Made by a program: the position numbers and the translations under genes
Notes under the pieces: generated by a model
The model's input: only the letters and a program-made list of their open reading frames with translations
What the model was told of the DNA's origin: nothing
Databases searched by the model: none
Origin: Kudoa neothunni
Taxonomy: Eukaryota > Cnidaria
NCBI GenBank assembly: GCA_964304625.1
Contig: OZ199838.1
Location: 15,252,001-15,316,000, forward strand
Length of the DNA stretch: 64,000 bases
Direction of reading: 5' to 3'
In this document: positions 47,227 through 58,904 of the stretch, piece after piece
How positions within the stretch are numbered: the stretch's first letter is position 1
Layout of the letters: the number at the start of each line of letters is the position of its first letter

Positions 47227-48115
47227 AGTCTATCACATTTTATTTATATGCGTTTTTATTTGTTGTATTGAATGTAATAAATGTCAGAGGACGTATAATT
47301 AGAAATTTTATACTAGAAGTTAGATATGTAAATAATAAATTTTTTGTGTTAAATTGTTCGAGTAAAAATAAATCAGGTTAATTCTAATTTATTTTAAATG
47401 AATACATTTGATAGTTCCATTCACTGGAATATTAAAATTGAGAGAAAATATTAGTGAATAAAATAAATATTCATATAGAAAGTGCTATATTAATATTAGT
47501 AAGAAAAATTGAACGTATGGATTTTCATACAACTGGTCATAAGTTCAATATATTGTATAACATTTCAACTGCGCGTTCAAGCATAGTAGTTATTGCAAAG
47601 AATAATGTTGACATAAAAAATGAACTAAAATTATAAATTATTTATTTTCAAAGCTAAATTTTATTTTTGTCAAAATAAAAAAAATTAGTAATGTAAATTA
47701 ATCTAACACTTTAGGTCGTATTAAATAGAGAAATAAAAAAATGCGCGATTTATTATTTCTAAAATTTTTATAATTTAATATTTTTTATTAATGTCTTTCT
47801 TCAATTTTGTAGCCAAAAATATCAATATACGATTAATATAATTATTGTCAGTTCCAATTTCGCGAGTAATTGGTGTATACAAATTTTTTCACTAATAACA
47901 ATGTACAAATAAAAATTTATAAACTAAAATAAACAATTATAGATGTGACTAAATGTTTTAAAAGTTAATTTGACATTTAGAAATAAAGATAGATGACACA
48001 ATATTTCTTAATATTAGATAAGCTTATTTAGAAGGTTTACTAGGCTAAATTTGGTATGTACAAATTAAGAAATTTTAAATAATGGTTATAATGTATTAAT
48101 CAGGATAAAATATGC
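47227..48115. other. 3' interior of the Merlin element, no gene
   Basis: AT-rich interior between the nested element and the right terminal repeat. The ORF at 47454-47636 has no motif. Confidence 0.4.
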
Positions 48116-48709
48116 AAATAATAAGCTATTTTCCGGTGTTTATTGCAAAACGATGTAGATTACACGCGTATCCGACTGTTACCGAATAGGAATTAGGCAA
48201 AATTTAGAAGTAATTAATTTGAGCTCAATATTTGCACTCAGTATTCTTTTAATTTATTATTGATAATCGTAAAAGAAAAAAACGAGAAAAAACTTGCGGA
48301 AGATGGTGTTTTTCTGGAGTCACATACTTTACCATTACCATATATATAATTATTTCTGATCCACCGCTGGGCGCTTATGAAGAAGAAATAATTAAATATA
48401 ACAGTAAGTAAAAAATAAAATATGTATAAAATTTGCGATTAAGATTAAGAGTTGTCAGTATAAGAGAGTATACGCGCGCATGCGTACATGTTACATAGGA
48501 TTAAAATTTCCAATGCAAAATATTCCCAATCTCGAGCATAACTATAATGTATGAACTAATAAAGATATAAATACGAACCAATTTTTTTCATATAAATTTT
48601 GCAGAAAAAACACATAGTTAGAAGTCAATATTGAATTATTGATGTTTGATACTAAGACTAATAAAACTAATTTTCGCCTTCAACGCTCTATTATAAAATT
48701 GCTGTTTGT

Positions 48710-49758
48710 TTATTCCGAATTGCTAATACTGCTAAGCTGTTTTGCGGTCAGACCCAACATCAACTCTATAGCCTATACAAATATTTTGAAATTATTATGT
48801 TGCCAATTTCAATAACAAACTACATTTCTAAGCGAATTCACTTCACTCGAACTGGAAGGCTTGGTGTTGGAAAAGAACATAGGTAGCACAAACTGTTTTG
48901 CTATGTCAGCTTGAGCCATTTTAGTTTCTTTCTTATGATGGACAACATTCTTCAAATGCTGGATAAGTTTTACTATGCAGTTTCTTCGAGATTCTGATAG
49001 CTCTTTAATCGCTCCAAGAAGCAAAGATGTGTCTCCCTTTTCTTGACAATAATATATAAATAAGGATTATCATTGAAAAGAATTACTTCCTGACATTGCA
49101 AACTTTTCTCGTTGATCTCCAAAAATTGGGGTCTCGAAGTGGCGATACAAAATGTGTTTCAATGTGTCAGCCAGAAGGTACACGTCTTTGTCTTCCTGAA
49201 GTTGTTTCAAATAAAAAATGGTATTTCAAAGGAAAAACTTACAAAATTAACAACTTCATTATGGATTAAACTGTTTGAAAGTTTTTCCACCAAATAACTA
49301 TCCCTATATGGATATTTTCATTAGTTAGTATGATTCAGACACGGATTTAAATTACGAATCTTCTTTGTAGATATGTGTACTTTGTAATCCACGTTCTTCT
49401 ACTTGCTTAACGATATCAGTCTTTATTTTATTACAATTAGATCGTAAATAATCACTAATTCACCAAAAATAGAGGGACTCCATTCTCATCTTGTTTGAAA
49501 TCTTCTAGAGGAAACTAAACAATAGATAAATCATTGCGTAGTTAATGGATTCTACTCTATCCTTTAAGAACATTTTTTCTAAAATAGAAATAGATATTGT
49601 AATTTATATTGAAAGTTACGCTGAAGCTTTTTAATTAGTTTTGGAGCATGTTTGAACACTCCACCTAATTTTTTACCCATATCATGGAGTTTACCTGGTT
49701 CTCCAATAATGATATGAGGTAGGAAAGCTGCAATAAGAAAAAATTTCAGATATTCCAT
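48710..49758 (-). CDS. short RhoGAP-domain protein with possible signal peptide and no arginine finger
   Basis: Eight exons (49620-49758, 49556-49578, 49464-49514, 49356-49420, 49243-49303, 49087-49195, 48824-49041, 48710-48772) total 729 nt, 242 aa; introns are 41-52 nt. RhoGAP landmarks: FPLEDFKQDENGVPLFLTDI (family: vFGvpLe....vP.v...), VKQVEERGLQSTHIYKEDS, VVNFEDKDVYLLADTLKHIL, then NCIVKLIQHLKNVV and KETKMAQADIAKQFVLPMF. In active RhoGAPs the STHIYK position reads GI(F/Y)R, the catalytic arginine finger; here it is Lys, and the conserved Asn of the FGPN segment is also lost (FVLPM). The protein has only this domain. The most upstream ATG gives MEYLKFFLIAAFLPHIIIGE, a plausible signal peptide. 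An internal ATG (49680, MGKKLGG) would give a 216-aa cytosolic protein with a possible myristoylation start. GAP activity is doubtful; a binding role is inferred. Confidence 0.8.
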
Positions 49759-50990
49759 CTTTCCGACGACAAATATATTGTTCCACTTAGAATAGTGTAA
49801 TTCTTGGTGGTAGAAACAGCTTATTGAGCATGAATTTCGAGATATACGATTCCATATCTATAAAAATAGAAGCTTTATGGGATTAAGCTTTTGATAATTG
49901 CATCTAAACATTATTATGACTCCGAATGGAAGCTGTGATCATAATCCATCAAACTTTAACGGTATTGTTCAATGCTACTTAGATTATTCCAACGAACACC
50001 AAGTTTGATTAAAATCAAACAATTAACAATTAAATATGATGTATGATACATGCAACGTTCCTATCAAATAATCAGTATCTCTTAGGTTATGATATTTCCG
50101 TCGATTAAAATTGGAAGAACCTGACATTACTTATCTTGTTATGAAGTTTTATGGTATGCCAACTGTCGTGTTAATTGAATGGGATTTCTCTACAATTAGT
50201 CCTTAGTGCTTCCAAGGTGAACACAATAAACTCAAAACGTATTATTTCATGATCATAATAATTTTATTGAATATTTGAAAATAAATTTAACTTTTTCATC
50301 TTTTTTAAACATGCTTCTATTTGATAATTCAATTATTATTATTATTATTTAAATTAATAATAATATTTGATGCGTGTTATACCGGGTTTTACTTCAAAAA
50401 TCGAATTGTCCTATAAAATGCGCAATAAGCAATCTCTGTTGCATCGTTTCCCAACGTGGACATAAAATTTTTGGACGTTTAATAAACCGCTCTAGTGGGA
50501 CGCGGAAAATCCTGAGTGTTGATGTGACACGGTTTATAATGGGATAATGGGGCAGTATGGCGTACTTTGAAGTCAATATCGCAGAAACTACAAAATGCAA
50601 TGATGAATTATATGGAAATTAATACTAATAAAATTTAACGTGCCCTTCACTCGAATAGAATCAAAATGGCTTGATCTCAATCTTGTCTCATTTAGAATCA
50701 TATACCCCTTTTTGATTATTCTAATGTAATATTGATTAATTTTCAACGTTGATTATTTATTTTCAGTTTGTAAGTAAATTATAACACGAAAGTCTTCCCT
50801 AGTGAATATTAAAATACCCTGAATTTCATTTGATGCTGTTTTTTTGCCGAATGTAGAACTAAATATGTTAATTTTTAAGGCCCACCGATAAATTAAAGTT
50901 GGCTAATTCACAGTTCAGTGGAATTCGTCGTGTATGTTCAGCTGTTCTTGGCGAAAAAAAAACAAATTTAAATGATAAACGTATTTTAAT
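49759..50990. other. intergenic
   Basis: The open frame continues some way upstream of 49758 without another convincing exon. The minus ORF at 50394-50600 has no recognised motif. A short TTA repeat is at 50335-50350. Confidence 0.35.
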
Positions 50991-50994
50991 GTAA

Positions 50995-51893
50995 ATATAT
51001 TTCATTATTTGTTTTTACATACATTGTAAATGTATTCAGAATATCATTGTTTCTCAAATGATATTCTGAGAGATAGGAACCAATTAATTCCGACTTTTTA
51101 TGAGTTATATATCGGTATTTTCTTTTTATTGCACCACAGATTGCTTCGATACTGCTGGTATGCACACCTTTCTGTGTCCTAAATTTAACCGAGTGATTTA
51201 CTGTCTCATGACTATAGTTAACATCACTTAAATTGTTGTAACCAGCCCAGCAATCTGTCCAAAATATTGACCCTGGATGAACATTTTGGATTATTATATG
51301 TTCAAAGCGTAGGTTGATTTCGAATGGTGCTTAGCACTTGAAATATATTACCATATGAGACTATATCACTGACGATCCGTATGTTTTGATTTACCAAAAC
51401 TCTTCCTCGGTGATAATTACGTTTGCAAATCCTTGATTCATCAATTTGTACTACCACTGCATGTCCTCTGATTCTTTCACTATGTAAATAAAAATGGTCG
51501 ATATAAACTTCTCTGATAAAATTCCTCCAATCGCAAATTGTATTGTCGGAACCTATTTGCGGTTGTTTCGACAGCTGTAGATACGACATGTGGATATCAT
51601 TGATTTCTATGTACATCAATGCAAAGATTTGCCACGGCATTAGTTTGGAACCCTAGAAAAATGTCCCTCTTCTAACTGAAATTTTTGTACACATTGGACA
51701 CTTGAACAAACATTTATCAATAATAGAATCGTTTTTTAGCAACATTAACTCGTCACAATTATCGCCCATTCTCTCTTTAGGCGTAAGGCTAAATTTTTGT
51801 AAGAGTGATATTTGTTTTTCTATGTCCATCTTTATTTCAAAAAGCTGTTCAAACAAAAAATTATCGATATTTTCGAACTTGATTTCCACTTAA
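50995..51893 (-). pseudogene. Merlin (ISXO2-like) transposase relic
   Basis: Minus-strand segments in order: KCPMCTKISVRRGTFF (zinc ribbon and the usual GTFF/GTIF motif), RIRGHAVVVQIDESRICKRN then YHRGRVLVNQ (first catalytic Asp), SIFWTDCWAGYNNLSDVNYS (second Asp) and GVHTSSIEAICGAIKRKYRY (Glu). The triad is present, but a stop and frame change near 51302 and breaks near 51650 show it is not intact. Terminal repeats were not found. Confidence 0.82.
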
Positions 51894-52059
51894 CTGTAAA
51901 TTAGCCAATTAAGTTAGATTCTGCCGAATACATTTGAATTTTAATCAGAAAAGAAATATGTATATTAATTGCTTTAAAATTTTAATGTGATAGGGAGCTT
52001 TATTCAAAGTTATGAACAGTTTAAGTTAACAAATTAATACTTTTGAAATAAGTGGGGCA

Positions 52060-52085
52060 TGATAGAAAAAAGGTTGAAAACACTG
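52060..52085. mobile_element. hAT-like transposon terminus (right end)
   Basis: GAAAAAAGGTTGAAAACACT followed by G ends at 52085; reverse complement CAGTGTTTTCAACCTTTT. It matches the terminus at 120-145 in layout and sequence. No left partner or transposase was found. Confidence 0.4.
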
Positions 52086-52343
52086 CTCTACTCTATTTGG
52101 CAATGATTTTCTTCGACTAAATATGAGTAAATCAAAGTTGTATTAACGGTATGAATTAAGAAATGAACAGTTCATTATTTTCTAACTTTAAACGAACTAT
52201 AATAGCTTAAATTAATCGAGTTTATTTTTATAATTATAACAAATTAAATAAATATAAATATATGTTTTATTCTTTCAAACAATAATTAAAATAATACAAA
52301 TATCAAATAAGGTGATATCGAGATTTTACCAATCTGCATTCTA

Positions 52344-52801
52344 CAGTATTTCTCGATCAAGTTACAAGTTTCTGGCGTATTTTGTACTTCCACTCGATTA
52401 AGCTACAGCAATGTTCAGTAAAACACGAGAATTTCCCACGAAATTAAAATTTTCTCGAAGTGATACGAAAAAAAATAATTAAACACCTGTATTCTCCAAA
52501 ATAATTCTAATGTTAATTTTTTCTTTTGAATAGCGGAAGAAAAGTTAGTCTTACGATGTTTAAATAATTTTGGAAATATGCCAATGAAATCTTATTCGTG
52601 GTTTTCTCGATACATTCAATCAAGTCCTCATGATTTGTTGGTTATCTACTTTTTATCATAGATATAAATCAAGCAAAAATTTTTTCAATAGAATTAAAAA
52701 ACTGCGAATATGGATGTGGTAGAAATGAATTTTTTCATTATTTTACATCCTCTATAATACTGTAAAACGCAAGTGACTTGCAACCTGATCGAGAAATACT
52801 G
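52344..52801. mobile_element. TA-flanked MITE, Tc1/mariner-like, 458 bp
   Basis: Inverted ends CAGTATTTCTCGATCAAGTT (52344) and, reverse-complemented at the right end, CAGTATTTCTCGATCAGGTT, followed by further matching bases. TA flanks both sides (52342-52343, 52802-52803). No coding potential. Confidence 0.75.
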
Positions 52802-53262
52802 TACTAAGTGATAACGTATAGTTACAATGCAAAATTTCATTATTATAAGTTTTATATTTGTCTCCTCCTAGCACATTTAAGTTGGACTTGAGGTATACGA
52901 GAAAATACGATGTGGCAAGAATTCCTGTGATGGTTGTAAATAAAATTATGTCACACTTCCAACTTTACATAATCTGTAATGAAAATAATGACATTGTTAT
53001 TAAGAAGAGAAAAATCTCCATTAAGGACTAAGATAATAGCTAGTAGCATTGTTAAAGTGAAGATGCAATTACAATCAAGATCAATGAATCCAAGTCAAGC
53101 CGATGAAGTATGCAGACAAGATTTGTTAAAACCTTCGAAAAAATCGCAATTTTAATTGAGTAATGATCTTAAGCGCCAATGAAAATCGTAGCACGCATGC
53201 TTATTTAGGTTTTATGTGTTATAAGCATGTAAAAAATCAGTATATATAACGAATAAAAAATT

Positions 53263-54961
53263 CTATGAGATTATTTTGAATTCGTAGTTCGCGTAACCAT
53301 CAGTACTGATAAGCAGGTGGATAATGGTAGAACCTTGATTACAATAAATTAATTCTTTTACTGAGAATCGATCAGGATCCGACGGTTTAACCATATCGAA
53401 AATTTCTGATTTGATTTCATCGAAACTAACTACTTGTTGTTCGGTCGATTTTACATCTTTCTAATGGGAAAAATGTTACAGATATTCAAAGAAATCAGAG
53501 AAAATTATACATAAATATCTCTATAGAAATAGTTGATATCATAGGCGCTGATAAAACCATCGTTGTCAACATCGAGGAGCTGAAAAAAGTAATAAATTGC
53601 TTGTGGAGTGTGAGAGTTGTTGTAAGCGATGATGAATTTGATGAAACCTTTATAATCTATTTGTTTATCGTACAGTTTTGAATTCTAAAATAGCACAGTT
53701 TCAATGAACTCAGCTACAAAAAGTAATAAAACATACACAGAATAGTTGACTAACAAAAGCATCCGTGAGAATTCCACTTTTGAATCGTTTAAATTCCTCC
53801 TGGCTGATCATCCCGTTAGCATTCGTATCGAGAACAAGATAAAAGTTGTAGATTTGTATCATTTGGGCGAGCGAGAACCAGTAAATTTCTAAAAATACCG
53901 TTAAAGTGTGATTCATCGTGTTGAAAAACTGACCGTTATTCAAGGAAGCAACGTCACTCTCCTCATTGCCTTCGACTGAGGATTGGCGAAGATTTGTGGT
54001 GAGAATCGTGTTTTCATTTAGCGCCTCAAGAAATCCACTAGTAATGATGTCGTTGATACACATTTTTCCAGTGCGAAGGGGGTCGACGAAAAAAAAGAAC
54101 CATGTAGTTACATTACACACATAGAAAGGGGTATATTTTTTGCCCAACTGCTCGCGTAGATCATTGAATCCTTTTATAATTTCGACAGTGAATTCGTGGA
54201 AATCTGAATTTCTGCAAAAATAAAATTACCAAGTTGAAGCATTAATGTAACATATGGTTGATTCATAACAAACCACACACAATGAGGTTGTTTCAAACAC
54301 ATTACGGAAAATATTACCTTATAAAACCATCTCCTGTGTCGTAATGCGACAGAAGATAACGCATATTTTTCACAAATCCAAGTTGCTTGATATAATTGTA
54401 CAGTAGAAATGTTGACACGTAACCATTTGGATTGTTTTGATAGAGGTTGGAATATACCCAATATGGAAGATACATTTCTCCGATTGTTTGTTCGATGTAG
54501 TCCCTTAGCTTGATAAAATTCTCAAAGGTGAACCAATACTCTTCCTGTTCGAACAAAGAAACCGACAACATATAACTGAGAATGGTGTCAAAATCGGCAT
54601 CACTTAATAGAAAAGATTCCCTTTTATCAAGCTTTGTTTCGCGTATGATATTGTTGAGACCATTCTTTACAGTTAATAAATGGTTGTATGAATTTCCGGA
54701 ATCATCCTGATGATGGTAACGGTATTGATATGATGTGAAATTGAGATTGTCTTGAACAGTACTGAATTTTATGTTTCTTTGTTTGCATATTTGTTTTAGG
54801 TGTTTAACTGTTAGGTGATACAAATTGATAGAGTTGGGATCTGATAAATCTTTGATTTTTTCTGATTTATCCAAATTCATATGATAACCAACTTCGTGAT
54901 TGTCATCAAAGTTAACCTCGGAGGAACCACTCCCAATCTCAAGTGAATCTTTGTGGTCCAT
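53263..54961 (-). CDS. PPP2R3C: PP2A regulatory subunit B'' gamma (PPP2R3C / G5PR)
   Basis: Four exons (54318-54961, 53737-54211, 53511-53684, 53263-53460) total 1491 nt, 496 aa; introns are 106, 52 and 50 nt. The product is an EF-hand regulatory subunit that directs protein phosphatase 2A. Landmarks: YWFTFENFIKLRDYI, LLSHYDTGDGFIR, FYVCNVTTWFFFFVDPLRTG (near-identical to the family FFFFLDPLRTGK block), WFSLAQMIQIYNFYLVLDTN followed by ANGMISQEEF (EF-hand), YDKQIDYKGFIKFIIAYNN, FQLLDVDNDGFISAYDINYF (second EF-hand) and SEIFDMVKPSDPDRFSVKEL. It is about 40 residues longer than the vertebrate protein; the extra length is the acidic N-terminus and a Ser/Asn-rich insert after FLEAL. The start is the ATG at 54961, with stops upstream in frame. 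Confidence 0.94.
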
Positions 54962-55880
54962 CTTATATATGAGTTTATATGTCGGTAGGCAGAAGTTTTG
55001 TAGTCAAAAAACCTCACCCACAGAACCCATAAATAAATTAATAGACTAACAACTAAGTTCTAATCAGGAATTATCGAATTAAAGGCATCGGATCAACATC
55101 AAAATACGATTAAATGTCATAAAAGTTAATATTTACGATGTAGAATTATTTGAAATAGTTTTTCGTGTATTTTTATCATTATAATAGTTTGAAAACGAAT
55201 CAAACACATTAAATTAAGTTAAGTAAATATTGTGCGCATGCCTCTTGCGCAAGTGAGGTGATCATTCTCACCCAAAAAAATAATATTCAGGCGATAATTA
55301 TTATCATTGTTCAGTATTTTTTGGTGATTGTAATGTCACCTAGAGTGGCTCTTATTATAGTAAATTCGTATCCCGCTAAACACGAGTTATTTTCAAATAA
55401 TTTTATAAACGTTTAATTAAAATAATGCGATTTCTCTCCTACAAAATTATAATATAAAACATGAAATTTTTAGCCTTTAAATTAAAATATAATGTTAAAT
55501 AATCTGTATATTGCAAGGTAAGGATGCGCGCAAGATTATCCTTTATATTGGATGTTGATCTGATCTTGCTTTATAATCCGCATTAAAAAATGGTTATCGG
55601 TGATTTTAATAGTTGCATACATTCTAAAATTATTAAATCAACACCAAGATTTATATTTTCATTTAGTTGTTTTTGCTGGTTCTTTATACAACCCCTAGTT
55701 AACTAAAAAATATTTCCTGCTTTAAGCTTGAATATCAAACTTTAATATGACTAATGATTTTTAAACAAATGGACAATGATAAATAATTCATTATTTCTTT
55801 AAAAACGTGAATATAATTAATAATAGTTTTATACTTGTTTCAATTTTAATATTTCAATGGAGGTTAAGAAATATATTTTA
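54962..55880. promoter_or_regulatory. 5' flank of PPP2R3C with GTGCGCATGC motif
   Basis: GTGCGCATGCCTCTTGCGCA lies at about 55232-55251, 270 bp upstream of the start. The rest is AT-rich with nothing recognised. Confidence 0.3.
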
Positions 55881-56185
55881 AAGGGTTAAAATGTAGAATA
55901 GTGGCGTAATCCAAATCAGCGTCCACATTAAAAATAGAACCTGTTGATTATTTTAATTTTTGTATTTATTATTGTTTCATCATCAGTAGGTTATTTTAGG
56001 CACTGTATTTGTTATCAATAATAGTTGCTGTAATATATTCTCTAATAACTGTTAGCCTCTCACAATTATTTCCAAAAGAAATATCATTTAATCGATCAAG
56101 TAAAGATCACTTTATGGCTGAATTACAGTATCTGTGCAAACTTCGGTTGGGAAAAACAAACATCGGTAAACTTCGCACATTATTT

Positions 56186-57068
56186 TTAAAGTGAATAAAA
56201 CGTCAAAATATATACAAAAAGAGTATTAATTTCCTGTTCAGAAAACTTTTTCCTAAACAGGGAACCAGCTATGTACCCAAGCAAACTCTCCGGATTCTTA
56301 TTTATGGCGTTTCTATATTTACTTTTAAAAGCACCCCAAGTCGCCTCTATTTTGTTTGTGTGAACCCCATCGCTCGAAAAAAACCTTCTTTCGTGGATAA
56401 CGGTTCCATGAGAAAAACCCAAATTTTCTAAATTATTGTATCCGTTCCATCCATCCTTCCATATTGTTGAACCGTCCTCAACGTTATCGATTCTTATTCT
56501 CTCGAGAACGTCTCTGTTTCTATATTGAGAAATCTTTAGGAAGCAGGTTCTTTCTTCGTCAATTCCACCCACCATCAAGTGTTGCTGATTTTTCAGAACA
56601 CGGCCAACATTATATTTCCTCTTGGAGACGGCGATCTCGTCGATTGGAACAATTACTCCATTATCTTCAATTTTTGTGAATTCATCATTCAATTTGGAAG
56701 CCATGAAATCTCCTATAATGATCTTCCAATCCATTATTATTAAATTCGACGCGATATCAAGGTGTTGTCGAAGCTGATCAAATGTCATGGTTGGATGCTG
56801 GATAAGACAGACCATAAGGATGAATGATTTCCACAAAGGGAGCTTGGACATTTCGAAAATGGTCCCAGATCTCAACGAGCGCCTTTTACGGCATTTGCTA
56901 CATCTAAACTGGTAACCATCACCCGTATCTTTACGCGGAACCACACTCATATCATCCCCGCATGTATATTTGCAAAAGCTATGTAATAGAACAGGCCGAG
57001 ATTTTGTAAACTTTTAATTGTGATGTCTACATCATCACGAATATGACCATAATCAAGAATAGTTATTG
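56186..57068 (-). CDS. Merlin (ISXO2-like) transposase, nearly intact
   Basis: The main frame (56186-56950, 254 aa, continuing open upstream to about 56995) holds the zinc ribbon (YTCGDDM...RCSKCRKRR), the LRSGTIF motif and the DDE domain: GVIVPIDEIAVSKRKYNVGR (first Asp), GSTIWKDGWNGYNNL (second Asp), VHTNKIEATWGAFKSKYRNA (Glu), ending near SLFRKKFSEQEINTLF. A typical N-terminal segment, DISITILDYGH and VDITIKSLQNLGLFYY, is present at about 56960-57068 in another frame. The gene therefore has one frameshift or an unseen intron near 56970. The DDE triad is complete. It is the best-preserved transposase in the window. Confidence 0.85.
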
Positions 57069-57149
57069 AAATGTCGCGCCAAAAATGCAAAAGAGAAAGA
57101 CTCGAATAGGAAGTAAACAAGACAAGAATACAACTCTAATTGCGAGGTG

Positions 57150-57345
57150 GTTTATATAGGGCGAGGGGCTGGTGATTCCGATTTTTTCCGGGTCTCCAAA
57201 ATGGTCGGGCGCGCCTCCACATTTGAACAAAACGGGATTCTCCTCGCCCGGTCTCCTACGTTCGGCTTAGACCCAAATGCTCCGTAAGCAACTCGTAGGT
57301 CTAAGACTAGAGCTGTCGTGGTGGAGAACCCGGGGTCAAATATGA
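57150..57345. other. GC-rich patch inside the Merlin element
   Basis: About 195 bp with clearly higher GC than anything nearby (GGTCGGGCGCGCCTCCAC, CCTCGCCCGGTCTCC). CTTAGACC (57268) and GGTCTAAG (57297) can pair across about 22 nt. No frame, tRNA, 5S rRNA or snRNA signature was recognised. Confidence 0.45.
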
Positions 57346-57752
57346 ATAATCTCTTGACACAACATTTGTGCTAAAGTTTTGCGAGAATTTTCGATCGGAA
57401 CCGTAGTTTGCACAGATACTATAATTTAGCCTTTTATTTATTCTAAAACTTGATTGTGACAACAATGATTTTTTTATCAAACGTCATATTTCATCCTTAT
57501 CAATTGCCTACTATTAATTAAATATGTATAAGAATAAGAAATTCATATTTTCTGCAAGCAATAGGTGTTGAATTGTATCAAATACATAACTTTAATATCA
57601 AAAATTATATATTATAACTAATCCACTCATTCCTATCATTGAATGTCCAACAAATTTCGTAATAATTTGATTTAAAAAATTCAGGATTAATGTCCGAACT
57701 AATTATAACCTTTAAGCAGTACATGCAACCACTATTCTACATTTTAACCCTT

Positions 57753-58269
57753 GAAGGAATTAATCGATCGTTTCAATTGAAAATTTTTTAATTATTATAG
57801 TTATAGAAACTACTCTGAATTTAATTTAATTTTGTTATTAAAAATTTCTATACCTTATTCCTCTAATCATTTCATTTCATTTATTTCATTTTTTATTCTC
57901 CAGATAGTTGTTTTAAGCTTGGAGAAGAAATAATCCCGTTCTTATTAACTTTGTGTATTAAAAACTTTATGTAGTTGTGGTATATTTTTTATCTATTTGA
58001 GAAATAAGTTATTTTGGTGTGACCAATCACTTTTAATATTGTGAATTAAACATATTAAATATTTTAATTAATTCTATTAAGTTTTTTGGATAAAAACGAT
58101 CAAATGGCATCATATCCTCATTTTTATATTTTAATGTGTCACTCGAATTCTCTTGATACAACCGAATTCGAATATTGAGATTAAACTACGCGATTTAGGA
58201 TATTCACCTTAGGAGAATTTTTGAGTGTTCAATTTAACCCCAGACCTTTTGTTATGTGTTGTGTATGTA
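57753..58269. other. AT-rich spacer
   Basis: No gene or repeat was recognised. A TTTAACCCCAGACC string near 58233 resembles piggyBac-like ends, but no partner was found. Confidence 0.35.
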
Positions 58270-58661
58270 TTAATATAATCTTAATCGCTTCCAAACCATA
58301 TTTATTCTCCTCTGAAATGTTTGGTATGAACAAAAAATATTATGAGGATTGAATAATTGGTTTACGATTTAATTAAAATACTCATACTTTCCCTTATAAA
58401 GACCAAATGAGTCCAACAACTTTCTTTCAGGTATACAAAATCTCATGTATTGCCCTAAAAGAAAAAATTACTTGATTTTATTATTGTAGAAATAGATTTG
58501 ATTGTATAATTTACACAAATAAATATTGGACGCGGATAAACGAACACACCCCAAAGGTTGAACTGGGAAAATGAATTATTGTTTAAGTAAGCGTTTTTAT
58601 CAGAAATGGGCCCAAATGATCGATTCTGAGAGGAATCTTCAAATTTTTGATTATCTTTCAT
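58270..58661 (-). CDS. hypothetical small protein, 72 aa, 3 exons
   Basis: Exons 58550-58661, 58388-58454 and 58270-58309 join in frame (219 nt). The first exon starts ATG at 58661 and encodes MKDNQKFEDSSQNRSFGPIS; the second encodes YMRFCIPERKLLDSFGLYKG, with a strong GTATGA donor; the third encodes a short basic end (NMVWKRLRLY). The last junction could use a neighbouring AG that would end the protein sooner. No family recognised. Confidence 0.42.
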
Positions 58662-58904
58662 AATCAGATAATTTTGAACACGATACGACTAAAATTTACC
58701 AATCTAAAAATATTGCTATATAAATTATTGATAGGTATATGGTTACAAAAATTTTATATAGGAAAAATAATTTAAAAATTATTATGGATTCTACGAATAA
58801 TAAAATATAAGTTATTTTCAATTCTAACTATTTTACCATTACAAAAATTAGTAAGACTAATAAATGAAAAATGTAGCGCTATACTTCATTATAAAGTTAT
58901 AAAT

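Larger units (their letters stand above)
44526..48350. mobile_element. Merlin element with long (about 230-bp) terminal inverted repeats
   Basis: The segment from about 44526 (TATATATGGTAATGGTAAAG) to 44760 is found inverted at about 48116-48350 with few mismatches. Landmarks are GTGACTCCAGAAAAACACCA, CTTGCGGAAG, TTGAGCTCAAATTAATTACT and GTAATCTACATCGTTTTGCA. Inside lies a Merlin-type (ISXO2-like) transposase gene and, inserted in it, a Tc1/mariner-type element (46108-47224). The flanks are TA-rich, so the expected 8-9 bp target duplication cannot be read. Total about 3.8 kb. Confidence 0.8.
55881..57752. mobile_element. Merlin element, about 1.9 kb
   Basis: Perfect 24-bp inverted ends beginning AAGGGTTAAAATGTAGAATA (55881-55904) and repeated inverted at 57729-57752. 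A Merlin transposase gene lies on the minus strand inside. No 8-9 bp target duplication is visible (flanks TATTTTAA and GAAGGAAT), so the flanks may have diverged or the true tips lie slightly outside. Confidence 0.75.
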
